Origin: Roseiarcus sp963761435
GTDB lineage: Bacteria > Pseudomonadota > Alphaproteobacteria > Rhizobiales > Beijerinckiaceae
Length of the DNA stretch: 64,000 bases
Direction of reading: 5' to 3'
NCBI GenBank assembly: GCA_963761435.1
Contig: CAVXHJ010000001.1
Coordinates: forward strand, 124,001 to 188,000
The position numbers and the translations under genes are program-made. This document shows, one piece after another, positions 37,101-48,000 of this stretch (the stretch's first letter is position 1; every line of letters starts with the position of its first letter). The notes below the pieces were generated by a model that did no database searches, was not told the origin of the DNA, and saw nothing but the letters and a program-made list of their open reading frames with translations.

Positions 37101-39815
37101 TCACGCCTGCCGCGCCCCGAACAACCCGACGCGGATCGCCTTTTCCAGTTCGAGGATCAGGATGAGGCCGACGGCCGCCGCCACGACGACCAGCATGTCG
37201 GGCCAGTCGATCGGCCTCGTGTCGTAGAGGAATTCGAGCGGCGGCAGGTAGGTGAAGAAGATCTGCAGCACGACCACGGCGGCGATGCCGATGGCGAGCG
37301 CGCGCGTCACCTTGATGGCGCGGAAGTCGAACGGGGCGCTATGCCTCAGGCGGACGCTGAACAGATAGGCGACCTCGAGCCCGACCATCGCGTTGACGGC
37401 GAAGGTCTGGGCGTGTTCGAGCTCTTCGCCGCGCCTGAGCGCCCAGAAGAAAACCGCGAAAACGACCACGCAGAACAGAGCTGAAACAAGCGCCGTCCGC
37501 CACACGAGGAGGGCGGAGAGGATCGGCGCCTTGGGATCGCGCGGGGGGCGCTGCATTACGCCGGGCTCGGCGGGATCGAAGGCGAAAGCCAGCCCGAGCG
37601 TCACGCCGGTCACCATGTTGACCCAAAGGATCTGCGCTGGCGTCATCGGCAGGGTGACGCCGGCAAGGATCGCGGCGACGATCGCCATCGCCTGGCCCCC
37701 GTTGGTCGGCAGGGTCCAGCCGAGCACCTTGACCAGGTTGTCGTAAACAATCCGCCCTTCGCGCACGGCGGCGGCGATGGTGGCGAAATTGTCGTCCGCC
37801 AGCACCATTTCGGCCGCTTCCTTGGCTGCTTCCGTGCCTTTGCGGCCCATGGCGACGCCAACGTCTGCGCGCTTGAGCGCGGGCGCATCATTGACGCCGT
37901 CGCCGGTCATCGACACCACCGCGCCGTCCGCCTGCAGCGCCTCGACCAGCCTCAATTTGTGCTCGGGACTGGTGCGCGCGAACACCGCGGTCGTGGGCAA
38001 CGCGGCGCGCAATTCGGCCTCGTCCATCGCGTCGATCGCCCGTCCAGTCAGGGCGTCGACAGAGCCCTCGCCCAGCCCGAGCTGGCGCGCGATCGCGGCT
38101 GCAGTCGCCGCGTGGTCGCCGGTGATCATCTTGACGCCGATGCCCGCCGTCCGGCAGTCGGCGATTGCGCGAACCGCTTCGGGCCGCGGCGGATCGATGA
38201 GCCCGACGAGGCCGAGCAGAGTCAAGTTCCCGCGCTCGACGTCGGCGAAAGTGAGGCCCCTAGCGTCAGGCGCCGCGGGCATCCGGGCAAAGCCGATAAC
38301 GCGCTGGCCTTTGGCGGCGAGGTTGTCGATCACGCCGCGCCACATCGACGCGTCCAGCGGTTCCTCGCCGGACGCCGAGCGCTGGCTGTTGCAGAGTTCG
38401 AGCAGCCGTTCGGGCGCCCCCTTGACAGTGACCAGCATGCCCGCGGCGGAGCGATTGAGCGTCGCCATGAAGCGGTGGCGGGCGTCGAAAGGGATCTCGG
38501 CGAGGCGGGCGAAGTCGCGCCGCGTCGCCTCGGCGTCGATGCCGGCCTTGATCGCCAACGCGATCAGCGCGCCCTCCATCGGATCGCCGTCGACGATCCA
38601 GCCTGATTCGGTCTCGCGCAACGAGGCGTCGTTGCAGATGAGCGCAGCGAGCGCGATCTCGCGGAGCGAAGGATAGTGAGCGGGGTCAATCGCAACGCCG
38701 CTGAGAGTGAGCGCGCCGCGCGGCTCGTAGCCCGCCCCGGTTGCCTCGAACGCGCCCGACCCGGTCACAAGCCTGCTCGCCGTCATTTGGTTCAAGGTCA
38801 GCGTGCCGGTCTTGTCGGAGCAGATCGTCGATACGGCTCCCAGCGTCTCGACCGCGGGAAGGCGGCGGATGATCGCGTTGCGCTCCGCCATTCGCCGGAC
38901 GCCAATCGCGAGCGTGATCGTCATGACCGCGGGAAGCCCTTCGGGAATGGCGGCGACCGCGACTCCGACCGCCGCCATGAACGCGTGCTCGATCTCGTAG
39001 CCGCGGACCAGCGCGGCGAATGCGCAGACGCAGGCGGCCGCCGATAGAATGACGATCGTAAGCCGCCTGGCGAAAGCGTCCATCTGGCGCAAAAGGGGCG
39101 TTGTCAGCGATTCGACGCCCCCGACCATGGCGCTGATGCGCCCGAGTTCCGTGAGCGCGCCGGTCGCGACGACGAGGCCCGCGCCTTGGCCCCCCGCGAC
39201 CAGGGTGCCGGAGTAGGCAATCGAGGCGCGGTCGCCGAGCGGAGCGTCGGGGGCGACCGTCTCCGTTCCCTTGTCCGCCGGCGCCGACTCGCCGGTCAAC
39301 ACCGCTTCCTCGATCCTGAGGTTGGTTGCGCGCAGAAGCCTGAGGTCGGCGGGAATGCGGTCGCCTGCCTCGGTCAATACAACGTCTCCGACGACGAGGC
39401 TCTCGACCGGAACGGTGAGGCGGCGTCCATCGCGCAGGACAGAGGTCTCGCGCGTCAGCATGCCGCGGATGGCGTCGAGCGCCTTTTCGGCGCGGCCCTC
39501 CTGAATGAAGCCAATGGTCGCATTGATGACGACGACGCCGAGAATGACGATGGCGTCGACGCCGTGACCGAGCAGGAAGGCGATCAGCGCCGACGCAAGC
39601 AGGACATAGATCAGGAGGTTGTTGACCTGGGCGAAAAGCCGCGACGCAAGCGATCGCCGCTTGCCGGCCGGCAGGCGGTTCGGTCCGCTCGCCTCTAGCC
39701 GCTCGGCGGCCTCGACGGACGTCAATCCTTGCGCGGAGGAGCGGCAGAGCGCGAGCGCGGATTCGGCTGGCTCCGCATGCCAGGCGCGTTCCGCGACCGC
39801 GAGATTGTCCCGCAT
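37101..39815 (-). CDS. P-type cation-transporting ATPase, P2-like
   Basis: 904 aa. Ten membrane helices and full pump machinery: actuator loop TGES, phosphorylation site CSDKTGTLTLNQ, nucleotide domain with KGAPE, hinge MTGDGVNDAPALK. Membrane site PEGLPA in M4 is that of the Ca/Na/K group, but M6 reads WVNMVTGVTLGLAF where calcium pumps have NLVTDGLPA, so the ion-binding Asp is missing and calcium transport is doubtful. Start overlaps the stop of the metallophosphoesterase gene by one base (TAATG). Its ion is unknown. Confidence 0.92.
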   Translation of the reverse strand: MRDNLAVAERAWHAEPAESALALCRSSAQGLTSVEAAERLEASGPNRLPAGKRRSLASRLFAQVNNLLIYVLLASALIAFLLGHGVDAIVILGVVVINATIGFIQEGRAEKALDAIRGMLTRETSVLRDGRRLTVPVESLVVGDVVLTEAGDRIPADLRLLRATNLRIEEAVLTGESAPADKGTETVAPDAPLGDRASIAYSGTLVAGGQGAGLVVATGALTELGRISAMVGGVESLTTPLLRQMDAFARRLTIVILSAAACVCAFAALVRGYEIEHAFMAAVGVAVAAIPEGLPAVMTITLAIGVRRMAERNAIIRRLPAVETLGAVSTICSDKTGTLTLNQMTASRLVTGSGAFEATGAGYEPRGALTLSGVAIDPAHYPSLREIALAALICNDASLRETESGWIVDGDPMEGALIALAIKAGIDAEATRRDFARLAEIPFDARHRFMATLNRSAAGMLVTVKGAPERLLELCNSQRSASGEEPLDASMWRGVIDNLAAKGQRVIGFARMPAAPDARGLTFADVERGNLTLLGLVGLIDPPRPEAVRAIADCRTAGIGVKMITGDHAATAAAIARQLGLGEGSVDALTGRAIDAMDEAELRAALPTTAVFARTSPEHKLRLVEALQADGAVVSMTGDGVNDAPALKRADVGVAMGRKGTEAAKEAAEMVLADDNFATIAAAVREGRIVYDNLVKVLGWTLPTNGGQAMAIVAAILAGVTLPMTPAQILWVNMVTGVTLGLAFAFDPAEPGVMQRPPRDPKAPILSALLVWRTALVSALFCVVVFAVFFWALRRGEELEHAQTFAVNAMVGLEVAYLFSVRLRHSAPFDFRAIKVTRALAIGIAAVVVLQIFFTYLPPLEFLYDTRPIDWPDMLVVVAAAVGLILILELEKAIRVGLFGARQA

Positions 39816-41083
39816 TACGCCCCCGCCATGCGGATGAGCTGGCCCTGGTCAACTGCCCAGGCTTCGTGGAAGACGCGCGTTCCGCGCAGATCGACATAAT
39901 CCAGCCTCAGCTCGTTCTCCCGCAAGGTCATTTGCGCGAACCCGTTGAAGCCGACCGTGAGATTTTCGTCGTTGGGATAGACGCGCTCATCCATGAATTC
40001 GACCGTGTAATCGTGGAGCGGCTCCGCCGGCGGCAGATCGACCGGCATGCCGCCGTGGCCGATGCAGCGTCCAAACGCCTTGACGCCGCCCGGCATTGCG
40101 GCCTCGTCGTAGATCGCGAGCCGATGCTCATGTCCCCACAACCATAAGACTGGGCGCGAGAAAAACTCCGCCAATTGCTGCGCTGGCCGTGGGTAGCAAT
40201 GATCGAAGCGCGACACATACTGATGGTGGGTCAAGATCACGATTCCACGCGGATCGTCGGGCTCCGGCCGGACGACCTCGCGCAGCCAGTCGAGGAGTTC
40301 ATCCGGCAGCGCGCAATCGGGCTCGAAGAAATGCTCGATGATCGGGGCGCCGACGGAGTTGAAGCCGGTATCGAGCGCGAGGATGCGCCAATGGTCGTTC
40401 TCGAGGCAAAAATAGCTCGCTCGCTGGCCGTTCGGGCTGCCGCGCATGCCGAGCTTCGGCAGGATATGATCGAAATAGCCAAATCCGCGCGCCAGCATCT
40501 CGTGGTTGCCATTGAGGGCGAAAGCGCCTTCCGATCCGGTTGGCCACTTGCACGGCTTGTAGGGCAGGCGCGGGTTGGCCACGCCGAGGAAATTCGCCGC
40601 CACCTCCGCTGGATCGCCGACGTAATAGACGTCGCCGAGATGGATCGTATAGTGCGGCCTGAAAGCCCTCATGTGCGAGGCGACGTGGAACGCTTCGTCG
40701 GTGCCCGTTCCCCAATCTCCAGCCAGTGCGATACGCGTCCCGTCGGAACCGCCGCGCAGCCGGTAGACGCCATTGTCTCCGTGCGCTCCTTCGTAGGTCT
40801 GGAATCGATGCCGGCGGCCGAATCGAAATCGCCCATACTCCGTCAGCCATCGCCACAGCCGATGGGGTGCGAAGGCGGCGAGATTCGGGTGTTGCGCCGG
40901 CCGCGCAGCTCTGGCCCTCGGCCTCAACGTCCCGGGTTGCGCGTGCTTCCGCCCGATTGCGAGGAAGGCGGAACGCGGCAGACCACGGAGATCCTGAAGG
41001 TCTCTGCGTGGGTCGGGCGTCGGCATGTCCGGGGAGCGTGTGGCGGGCTCGTCCTCCGCCATCGGACCCGGCCGCCCGTTCAC
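39815..41083 (-). CDS. Metallophosphoesterase
   Basis: 422 aa (or 415 from ATG 41062). Calcineurin-like dinuclear metal site: GDWGTGTDEA, HLGDVYYVGD, NGNHEML, LTHHQY and WGHEHRL appear in order. Acid-phosphatase or phosphodiesterase type; the substrate is unknown. The first 80 residues are basic, proline-rich and not part of the domain. Start GTG 41083 overlaps the preceding gene's stop (four bases); the stop overlaps the P-type ATPase start by one base, so the three genes from 41934 down form one coupled unit. Confidence 0.88.
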   Translation of the reverse strand: MNGRPGPMAEDEPATRSPDMPTPDPRRDLQDLRGLPRSAFLAIGRKHAQPGTLRPRARAARPAQHPNLAAFAPHRLWRWLTEYGRFRFGRRHRFQTYEGAHGDNGVYRLRGGSDGTRIALAGDWGTGTDEAFHVASHMRAFRPHYTIHLGDVYYVGDPAEVAANFLGVANPRLPYKPCKWPTGSEGAFALNGNHEMLARGFGYFDHILPKLGMRGSPNGQRASYFCLENDHWRILALDTGFNSVGAPIIEHFFEPDCALPDELLDWLREVVRPEPDDPRGIVILTHHQYVSRFDHCYPRPAQQLAEFFSRPVLWLWGHEHRLAIYDEAAMPGGVKAFGRCIGHGGMPVDLPPAEPLHDYTVEFMDERVYPNDENLTVGFNGFAQMTLRENELRLDYVDLRGTRVFHEAWAVDQGQLIRMAGA

Positions 41084-41934
41084 CCCACCACCGCGGCGAT
41101 ATCCTTCGCGCCGAGTCCTTTCGCCTCGGCGCGCGCGAAGGCCTTGGCCGCGCCCAGGATCATGTCGGCCGGCGCCCCCAACGACTGGGCCAGCGCCGCG
41201 GCGTAGCGGGCGTCCTTCAACATGAGACTGAGCGCGAAATCCGCCGGCTCGAAATCTTGCGCGAGCATGCGCGGCAGCTTGAGTTTCACGATCGGGCTCG
41301 CCGGGGCGCCGCCCAGGATGAGTTCGGAGATTTGCTCATCTCTGAAGCCGGCCTTCCTGGCGACCTCGAGCGCCTCCGCGAGCGCCGCGATCTGACCCGC
41401 GGCGAGCTGGTTGTTGATGAGCTTCCAGGTCGCGCCCGCGCCGAGGGGCCCGAGCAGATCCATCTTGGTCCCCACAGCCTCAAGCGCGGGGCGCGCCGCC
41501 TCGTAGGTTTTGGCGTCGCCGCCGACAAAGAACCTCAGTTCGCCGCCCTCCGCCGCGGCGCGGCTGCCGCCGACCGGCGCATCGAGGAAGCCGACGCCCT
41601 TGGCTTCAGCGTGGCGGCCAAGCTCGCGGATCCAGTCTGGGGTCAACGTGCTGGATTCAACGCCGATCGCGCCGCTCTTCGCTCCGGCAAGCGCGCCATC
41701 TGCGCCAAGCCAGACGGAGCGCGAGGCGTCGTCGTCCGCGACCATGGCGAAGACGAAGTCCGCGCCTTGAGCGGCTTCGCGAGGCGTGGCCGCGACCTTG
41801 GCGCCCTTGCCGGCCAGCGCTTGGGCCTTGGCGGCCGTGCGGTTCCAGACCGTGACCTCAAAGCCCTTGGCCAGCCAGTTGGCGGCCATGCCGCCGCCCA
41901 TGATGCCGAGACCAAGAATCGCAACGCGTTGCAT
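41080..41934 (-). CDS. NAD(P)-dependent oxidoreductase, 3-hydroxyisobutyrate dehydrogenase family
   Basis: 284 aa beta-hydroxyacid dehydrogenase. N-terminal dinucleotide site ILGLGIMGGGMAANWLAKGFEVTVWNRT, substrate motif LDAPVGGSRAAAEGG, and catalytic-lysine region GAGATWKLINNQLAAGQIAALAEAL. Could act on 3-hydroxyisobutyrate, tartronate semialdehyde or similar; not resolvable here. It is followed (four-base overlap) by the metallophosphoesterase. Confidence 0.9.
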   Translation of the reverse strand: MQRVAILGLGIMGGGMAANWLAKGFEVTVWNRTAAKAQALAGKGAKVAATPREAAQGADFVFAMVADDDASRSVWLGADGALAGAKSGAIGVESSTLTPDWIRELGRHAEAKGVGFLDAPVGGSRAAAEGGELRFFVGGDAKTYEAARPALEAVGTKMDLLGPLGAGATWKLINNQLAAGQIAALAEALEVARKAGFRDEQISELILGGAPASPIVKLKLPRMLAQDFEPADFALSLMLKDARYAAALAQSLGAPADMILGAAKAFARAEAKGLGAKDIAAVVG

Positions 41935-41972
41935 GTCGATGCTCCTTGAAAGATGAGAATTCGCCTCAGCTC

Positions 41973-42504
41973 TTACAGCACGTGCGAACCGTCGCCGGCG
42001 CGCTTGGCGGCTTTCTGGAATTTCTTGATCACCCGGTCGCGCTTGAGCTTGGAGATGTGATCGATGAACAGGACGCCGTCGAGGTGGTCGATCTCATGCT
42101 GCAGCACGGTCGCCAGGAGGCCCTCGGCGAGGACTTCCCGGAGCTTGCCCTCGCGGTCGAGCGCGCGGGCGCGCACGGACCCGGGCCGCTCGACCTCGGC
42201 GTAATATTCCGGAATGCTCAAGGCATCCCTCCTCGTAGGTCGAGCGCTCGTCGGACGACCACACGATCTCGGGATTGATGAACACCTGAGGCTGGGGTTC
42301 TTCCTCCTTTTTCGCCACGTCGACCACGAGCAGACGGATCGGCTCGGCGACCTGGATCGCCGCCAGCCCCACGCCGGGCGCGTCATGCATCGTCTCGATC
42401 ATGTCGTCGATCAGCCGGCGCAGTCCCTCGTCGACGCGCTCGATCCTTTTGCTGACGAGGCGCAGTTTTGTGTCGGGGAGGGTGATGATCGGTCTGAGGG
42501 CCAT
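41973..42504 (-). CDS. def: Peptide deformylase (frameshifted in this sequence)
   Basis: About 176 aa once one extra base is removed. Removes the N-formyl group from new proteins. Motif 1 GVGLAAIQV and motif 3 QHEIDHLDG lie in different frames here. Between them, near 42218-42222, the first frame reads EEGCLEHSG, while the second supplies SIPEYYAEVERP; one extra base breaks motif 2 (EGCLS). Because an active deformylase is usually essential, a sequence error is more likely than a broken gene. Divergent from rmuC. Confidence 0.9.
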
Positions 42505-42615
42505 GCGGCGAGCTTGTTTTCAGGCAGGGAGCGCCGGGACTGATAAGCGCCTGGACAGGCGCGGTCAAACGTGTTCTTATTTTGTTCCGATCGCTCTTTT
42601 CGGGCCCAAGTCTTG

Positions 42616-43779
42616 ATGACTTCCGCTTCTCCGATCGCCGTCATCGGCGGGGTCGCGATTTTCCTGCCGCAGGCGCTTGTCGCGGCGACGCTCGCCCTCG
42701 TTCTGCTCGCCGCGTTCTGGCGCTCATCCGCCATCCGTCGGGAGCGGCGGATGGCCCAAGAGCGACAGCAGGCGATCGAGGAGCGCTTCGCCGCGCTCGC
42801 TCAATCGAGCGCCGAACTCAACGGCCGGATCGCGGGAATGGCGGAATGGCTGGGCTCGCGGCAGACGGACCTCGCCCGGGTCGTCGCCGATCGGCTTGAT
42901 TCGGTCGGGGCGCGGCTCGGCGCCGGGCTTGAAAATCACGCCCAGACGACCGGCGAAAGTCTGGGCAAGCTGAACGAGCGTCTGGCCGTGATCGACGCGG
43001 CCCAGTCGCGCATGAGCGAAATGACCCGCGAAGTCGTGTCGCTCAAGGACATCCTCTCCAACAAGCAGTCCCGCGGCGCGTTCGGCCAGGGCCGGATGGA
43101 GGCGATCGTACGCGATGGCCTGCCGGCCGGCGCCTATGATTTCCAGTTCACCCTGTCGAACCGCACTCGGCCCGACTGCGTCATTCGCCTGCCGGGCGAT
43201 CCCCGCCCGCTCGCGGTCGACGCCAAGTTCCCGCTCGAAGGGTTTTCCGCCTATCGGGCGGCGCGCGATGACGAGGCGCGCAAGACAGCGTACGCTCGGG
43301 TCCGCGCCGACGTCGGCAAGCACGTCAAGGATATCGCCGAGCGCTATCTTTTGCCTGGCGAGACCCATGACGTCGCCCTGATGTTCGTGCCGTCGGAGGC
43401 GATCTATTCGGACCTCGTCGAGCATTTCGACGAGCTGGTGCAGAAGGCCCACCGGGCCCGCGTGGTCATCGTCTCGCCGACGCTCATGATGATGGCGATC
43501 AGCGTCGCCCAGGGGATCCTGCGCGATGCGCGGATGCGCGATGAAGCGCATGAAATCCAGGCCGAAGTTGGCAAGCTCCTGAATGATGTCCGGCTCGTTG
43601 TCGAACGGGCGGCGAAGCTCGAAACGCATTTCCGCCAGACGCAGGAGGATCTCGCCGGCGTCGGCGCCGCCGCCGTGCGGATCGCGCGCCGCGGCGAGCG
43701 GATCGAGGCGATGGACTTCGCCGACGGCGATCAGGCCGGCAGGCCGGACCTATTGAGCCTGGCGCGGCAGGCGGAATAG
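42616..43779 (+). CDS. rmuC: DNA recombination protein RmuC
   Basis: 387 aa. N-terminal membrane segment (GGVAIFLPQALVAATLALVLLAAFW), a long coiled coil (residues about 45-160), then the RmuC nuclease-like domain with LPGDPRPLAVDAKFPLEGF and FVPSEAIYSDLVEHFDELVQKAHRARVVIVSPTLMM. Thought to limit inversions at short repeats. ATG 42616 is the natural start. Confidence 0.93.
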   Translation: MTSASPIAVIGGVAIFLPQALVAATLALVLLAAFWRSSAIRRERRMAQERQQAIEERFAALAQSSAELNGRIAGMAEWLGSRQTDLARVVADRLDSVGARLGAGLENHAQTTGESLGKLNERLAVIDAAQSRMSEMTREVVSLKDILSNKQSRGAFGQGRMEAIVRDGLPAGAYDFQFTLSNRTRPDCVIRLPGDPRPLAVDAKFPLEGFSAYRAARDDEARKTAYARVRADVGKHVKDIAERYLLPGETHDVALMFVPSEAIYSDLVEHFDELVQKAHRARVVIVSPTLMMMAISVAQGILRDARMRDEAHEIQAEVGKLLNDVRLVVERAAKLETHFRQTQEDLAGVGAAAVRIARRGERIEAMDFADGDQAGRPDLLSLARQAE

Positions 43780-43828
43780 GGATTGCGCGCGCGTGGCCTC
43801 AAGTCCGCGGCGGAAGGAGGACGCCTCA

Positions 43829-44243
43829 ATGAACGACCAGGCCGCCGGGGCTCAGCCGCTCGCCGTGAAAGAAGCGGACGCCCCGCAGGACGGCTGGGAC
43901 GATCCCGTGCGCGGCCGGCTTCGGTGGCGCACCCTGTTCTCCCAGGGATTGACCCCGACCTCGGGAATGACCTGCGGCGTGACCGAACTCGGGCGCGGCG
44001 ACTGGCTGGGTCTGCACCGCCACGCGCCCCCGGAAATCTATTACGTGTTCGCGGGCGCCGGAATCGTGAGCCTCGACGGCCGCGAAATCAACGTGAGCGC
44101 GGGAAGCGCGGTTTTCATTCCAGGCATGGCCGAACACGGTATCCGGCAGACGGGCGATGACCTCCTTCGCCTCTTCTACGGGTTCCCGGTCGAACTCATT
44201 CGACAGCGTCGAATATTTGTTCACCGCGGAGCCGCGCGGGTGA
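43829..44243 (+). CDS. Cupin domain protein (frameshifted in this sequence)
   Basis: About 137 aa. Single cupin barrel with metal-type residues LHRHAPPEIYYVFAGAGIV and PGMAEHGIRQTGDDLLRLFYGFPV. At 44192-44197 (GAACTC) the frame is lost; removing one base gives GFPVESFDSVEYLFTAEPRG and a stop at 44241-44243, which is the normal end. Without that correction it reads through about 95 unrelated residues. ATG 43829 has GGAGG. Function unknown. Confidence 0.82.
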
Positions 44244-44468
44244 GGGCTCGGGTTTGTTCAAATCTCCGCATGCGCCTTGTCGAACGCCCATATGTCCTCA
44301 AACCCCATCAGCCGGTTCATCCCGGCGAAGCTGAAGATGGGCGCGCCCGAGCGTTTGCGCCAGGGAGCCCTTGCGCGCGAAGGACCAAGTTGACGGCCGC
44401 CCAGGACCAAATCATGGTCCTCGGGCCGAAACGCGCCGAATCCATCGCCGCACAGGGGAGGAAACCGC

Positions 44469-44894
44469 ATGACCATCGTCAAGCACTCAATTGACGCCGA
44501 GACCGCCGAGAAGGCGACCGCCGCGGCCGCCAAAAAGGCGGCCGAGTTGAAGCTGCGCATGTGCATCGCGGTCTCTGACGAAGCGGGCGATCTCAAAGCC
44601 TTCCTCCGGATGGACGGGGCGCCCAAGCTCTCGATCGATATCGCCCAGAACAAGGCCTATACCGCCGCCTCGTTTTCGATGCCGACCCACTCCTGGTTCG
44701 ACTTTATCAAGAACGATCCCCCGCTCCTCCACGGCATCACCCACACGCCACGCCTCACCGTGTTCGGCGGCGGGTTTCCGATCACGCTCAAAGGCGAAAT
44801 CGTCGGCGCGATCGGCCTGAGCGGCGGGCACTATACCCAGGACATGGAATGCGCGCGGGCGGCGCTCGTCGCGATCGGCGCCGATCCGCTCTAG
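44469..44894 (+). CDS. GlcG/HbpS family protein
   Basis: 141 aa. IVKHSIDAETAEKATAAAAKKAAELKLRMCIAVSDEAGDLKAFLRMDGAPKLSIDIAQNKAYTAASF and GGGFPITLKGEIVGAIGLSGG are the HbpS/GlcG hallmarks. Some members bind haem; others are of unknown role. ATG 44469 follows GGAGG. The 225 bases before it contain a possible minus-strand small ORF (see findings). Confidence 0.88.
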   Translation: MTIVKHSIDAETAEKATAAAAKKAAELKLRMCIAVSDEAGDLKAFLRMDGAPKLSIDIAQNKAYTAASFSMPTHSWFDFIKNDPPLLHGITHTPRLTVFGGGFPITLKGEIVGAIGLSGGHYTQDMECARAALVAIGADPL

Positions 44895-45058
44895 CCGAGA
44901 GCCCGATCATCCTGAGCGCTTTCGACGCTTGACCAAGCGCTCGACCCGCGTCGGCTGACGGGAGACATTGACGCCGCATCGCGCTCGGCCGGCAATACCG
45001 GCTGTTGGGCTTCGCGGGCGGCCGGACGAAGACGGGCCGCATCAGACGGCTGCGCGCG

Positions 45059-48000
45059 TCAAAGCGCCTCCGCCTCCTCCTTCGCCAGATGTCCAAGCGC
45101 CCTTTCTCTCGCCATCTGCGCGGCGTGGTCGCGCGCCAGGAAGGTGTAGACCGCTGGGGTGACGAAGAGCGTGAAGAGCGTGCCGATCGCCATTCCGGCG
45201 AAGATGGTGATGCCGATGGCGAAGCGGGAGCGTGCGCCCGCGCCCGAGGCGAGGATGAGCGGGATCATCCCGACGACCATCGCCCCGGTCGTCATGAGGA
45301 TCGGCCTCAAGCGGACCGCCGCCGCTTCCTCGATCGCGCTCCGCCGGGTGTGGCCTCCAGTCTCCTGCAGCCGGTTGGCGAAATCGACCATCAGGATGCC
45401 ATGCTTGGAGATGAGCCCGATCAGCGTGACGAGGCCGATCTGCGAATAGATGTTGATGCTGGCGAAGCCGAGGAAGCCGCCGATGTTGAGAGGCAGGAGC
45501 GCGCCGAAAAGCGCCGTCGGCAGAGCGATGAGAATGATGAGCGGATCACGGAAGCTCTCGTATTGCGCCGCCAACACGAGATAGATGACGATCAGCGCGA
45601 AGATGAACACATAGACGAGCGCGTTGCCTTCCTGCTCGAACTGGCGCGAATCGCCTTGAAAGTCGTAAGAATAGCCCTCGGGAAAAATCTCCGCCGATTT
45701 CGCCTTGAGAAAGTCGAGCGCCTCGCCAAGGGTCCGGCCGGGGAAAGGCACGCCCGAGAGGGTGGCGGAATTGAGCTGCTGGAAGCTGGTCAGCGCGTTC
45801 GGCTGCACCTGGTCGGAGACGCTCGCCACCGCCGACAGCGGCACAAGTTCGCCGTTGCTGGTCTTCAACTGGTAACGGGTCAGCCAGTCGGGCGTCAGGC
45901 GAAACTCGCGCGGAGCCTGCGGAATGACCTGATAGCTGCGCCCGTACAGACTGAACAGATTGACGTAGTTGCCGCCGAGCATCGTCGCCAGCGCCGTTCC
46001 CACGTCGGCCATGTTGACGCCGATGCGGTTGGCCTTGTCGGCGTCCACCTTGAACACGTATTGCGGCGTGTCGAATTTGAGGTCGACGTCGGTGAACAGG
46101 AACAACCCGCTTTCCCGCGCCGCCTGCTGCATCTTGAGCGCCACGTCGGCGAGGGTGGCGTAGTCGCCGGTCGTCCTGATCACAAACTGCATCGGATAGC
46201 CTCCGGTCGAACCGGGCAGGGCGGGGGGCGAGAACGCCTGCACCTGAGCCTGCGGCACGGCGAGGAATTTCGGTCCGAGTTCGGTCAGCACCTGCTTCTG
46301 ACTCTTGGTCCGTTGGTCCCAGGGCGAGAGCAGAAAGCCGGCGAAGGCGCTGCGGACATTGGGGAAGCCGTTGATGGTGAAGACATGCGAGACTTCAGGG
46401 ACGCTCTTGATCTGCGCATAGAGCGTGTCGGTCGCCTGGGTGGTGTAGTCGAGGTTGCCGACCTGCGGCGCCTTGATGAGCGAGAGCAGAATCCCCTGAT
46501 CCTCCTCGGGAGCAAGTTCGCGCGGGGTCGAGGCGTACATGACGCCGGTCAGCGCCAGCACCCCGACCAGGATCAGAAGGGTCAGCGCGCGGAAGTTGAG
46601 CGTGCTGTGGAGGCGCCGCTTATAGGCGCGGCGAAGCGCAAGGAACGACTGGTCGAGCATGCGGGCGAACCGGCTCTCGCTCTTTTCGTGGCTGAGCAGC
46701 TTCGAGCACATCATCGGCGACAGCGTGAGCGCGATGAAGCCGGAAACGACGACCGCGCCCGCCAGCGTGAAGGCGAATTCGCGAAAGAGGACGCCGGTCA
46801 CGCCGGAGACGAAACCAATCGGCGCATAGACGGCCGCGAGCGTGATCGTCATGGCGATGATCGGCAGCGCGATTTCGTGCGCGCCCCGGATCGCCGCGTC
46901 GAACGGCGTCATGCCCTCCTCGATGTGGCGATGAATGTTCTCGACGACGACGATCGCGTCGTCCACTACGAGGCCGATCCCGAGCACGAGCGCGAGGAGG
47001 GTCAGGAGGTTGATCGAATAGCCAAGCGCCATCAGCGCGATCATCACGCCGATCAGCGACAGCGGAATGGTGACGATGGGAATGAAGGTCGAGCGCAAAT
47101 TCCCCAGAAACAGGAAGATCACAACGATGACGATCGCCGCGGCCTCGATGAGCGTCTTGGCGACTTCGTAGATCGACGCGCGGATGAAGACGGTCGAATC
47201 AAACGCGATCGTCGCCCTCAAGCCCGCCGGCAACTGGGTCTGAATGCTCGGCATGATCTCTCGAACGCCGTCGATCACGCTCAGCGGATTGGCTTCCGGC
47301 GTCCCGTAGATGCCGACGAACACGGCCTTGAGGCCATCGAACACCGAAGAGCTGTCGACGCCTTGCGGGCCGAGCTCGATCTTCGAAACGTCGCCGAGGC
47401 GCACCAGCGCATCGCCGTGGGCGGCGATGACGAGCTGGCCGAACGCCTTGGCGCTGTCGAGCGAGGTCAGCGCATTGACGCTGATCTGGGTATAGTCGCT
47501 TTTGACCTCGCCGGCCGCGGTGGTGAAGTTGTTGGCGGCGAGCGCGGCCCGCACGTCGTTCGCCGTCACGCCCAGGGACGCCATCCGCGTCGGATCGAGC
47601 CAGATGCGCATGGCGAAGGTCTGTCCGCCGAGGATCTGGGCGTTGGCGACGCCGCCGACCGTCTGCAGGCGCGGCTGCACGACCCGGGTCAGATAGTCGG
47701 TGATCTGGGACGAGGTCATCACGTCCGAGTTGAACGACAGGTACATGAGCGCGAAGCCCTGGCCGGTCTGCTTCACCACCACCGGATCGAGCGCGTCGCG
47801 GGGCAGGAGCCCGCGCACCTGATTGACCTTGGAGAGCGTGTCGGCCATCGCCCGGTCCGGGTTGGCGTCGAGACGCAGATTGAGGGTGACCGTCGAGACG
47901 TTCTGCTGTGAGGTCGAAACCAGCGTGTCGATGCCCTCGGAGCTGGCGACCGCCTGTTCGATCGGCGTGGTGATGAAGCCCTTGATCACGTCCGCCGCGG

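Noticed and set aside
45005..47911. 968-residue open frame on the plus strand
   Set aside because: Lies antisense across the RND permease gene; composition (Arg/Asp/His-rich) is typical of a GC-rich shadow frame.
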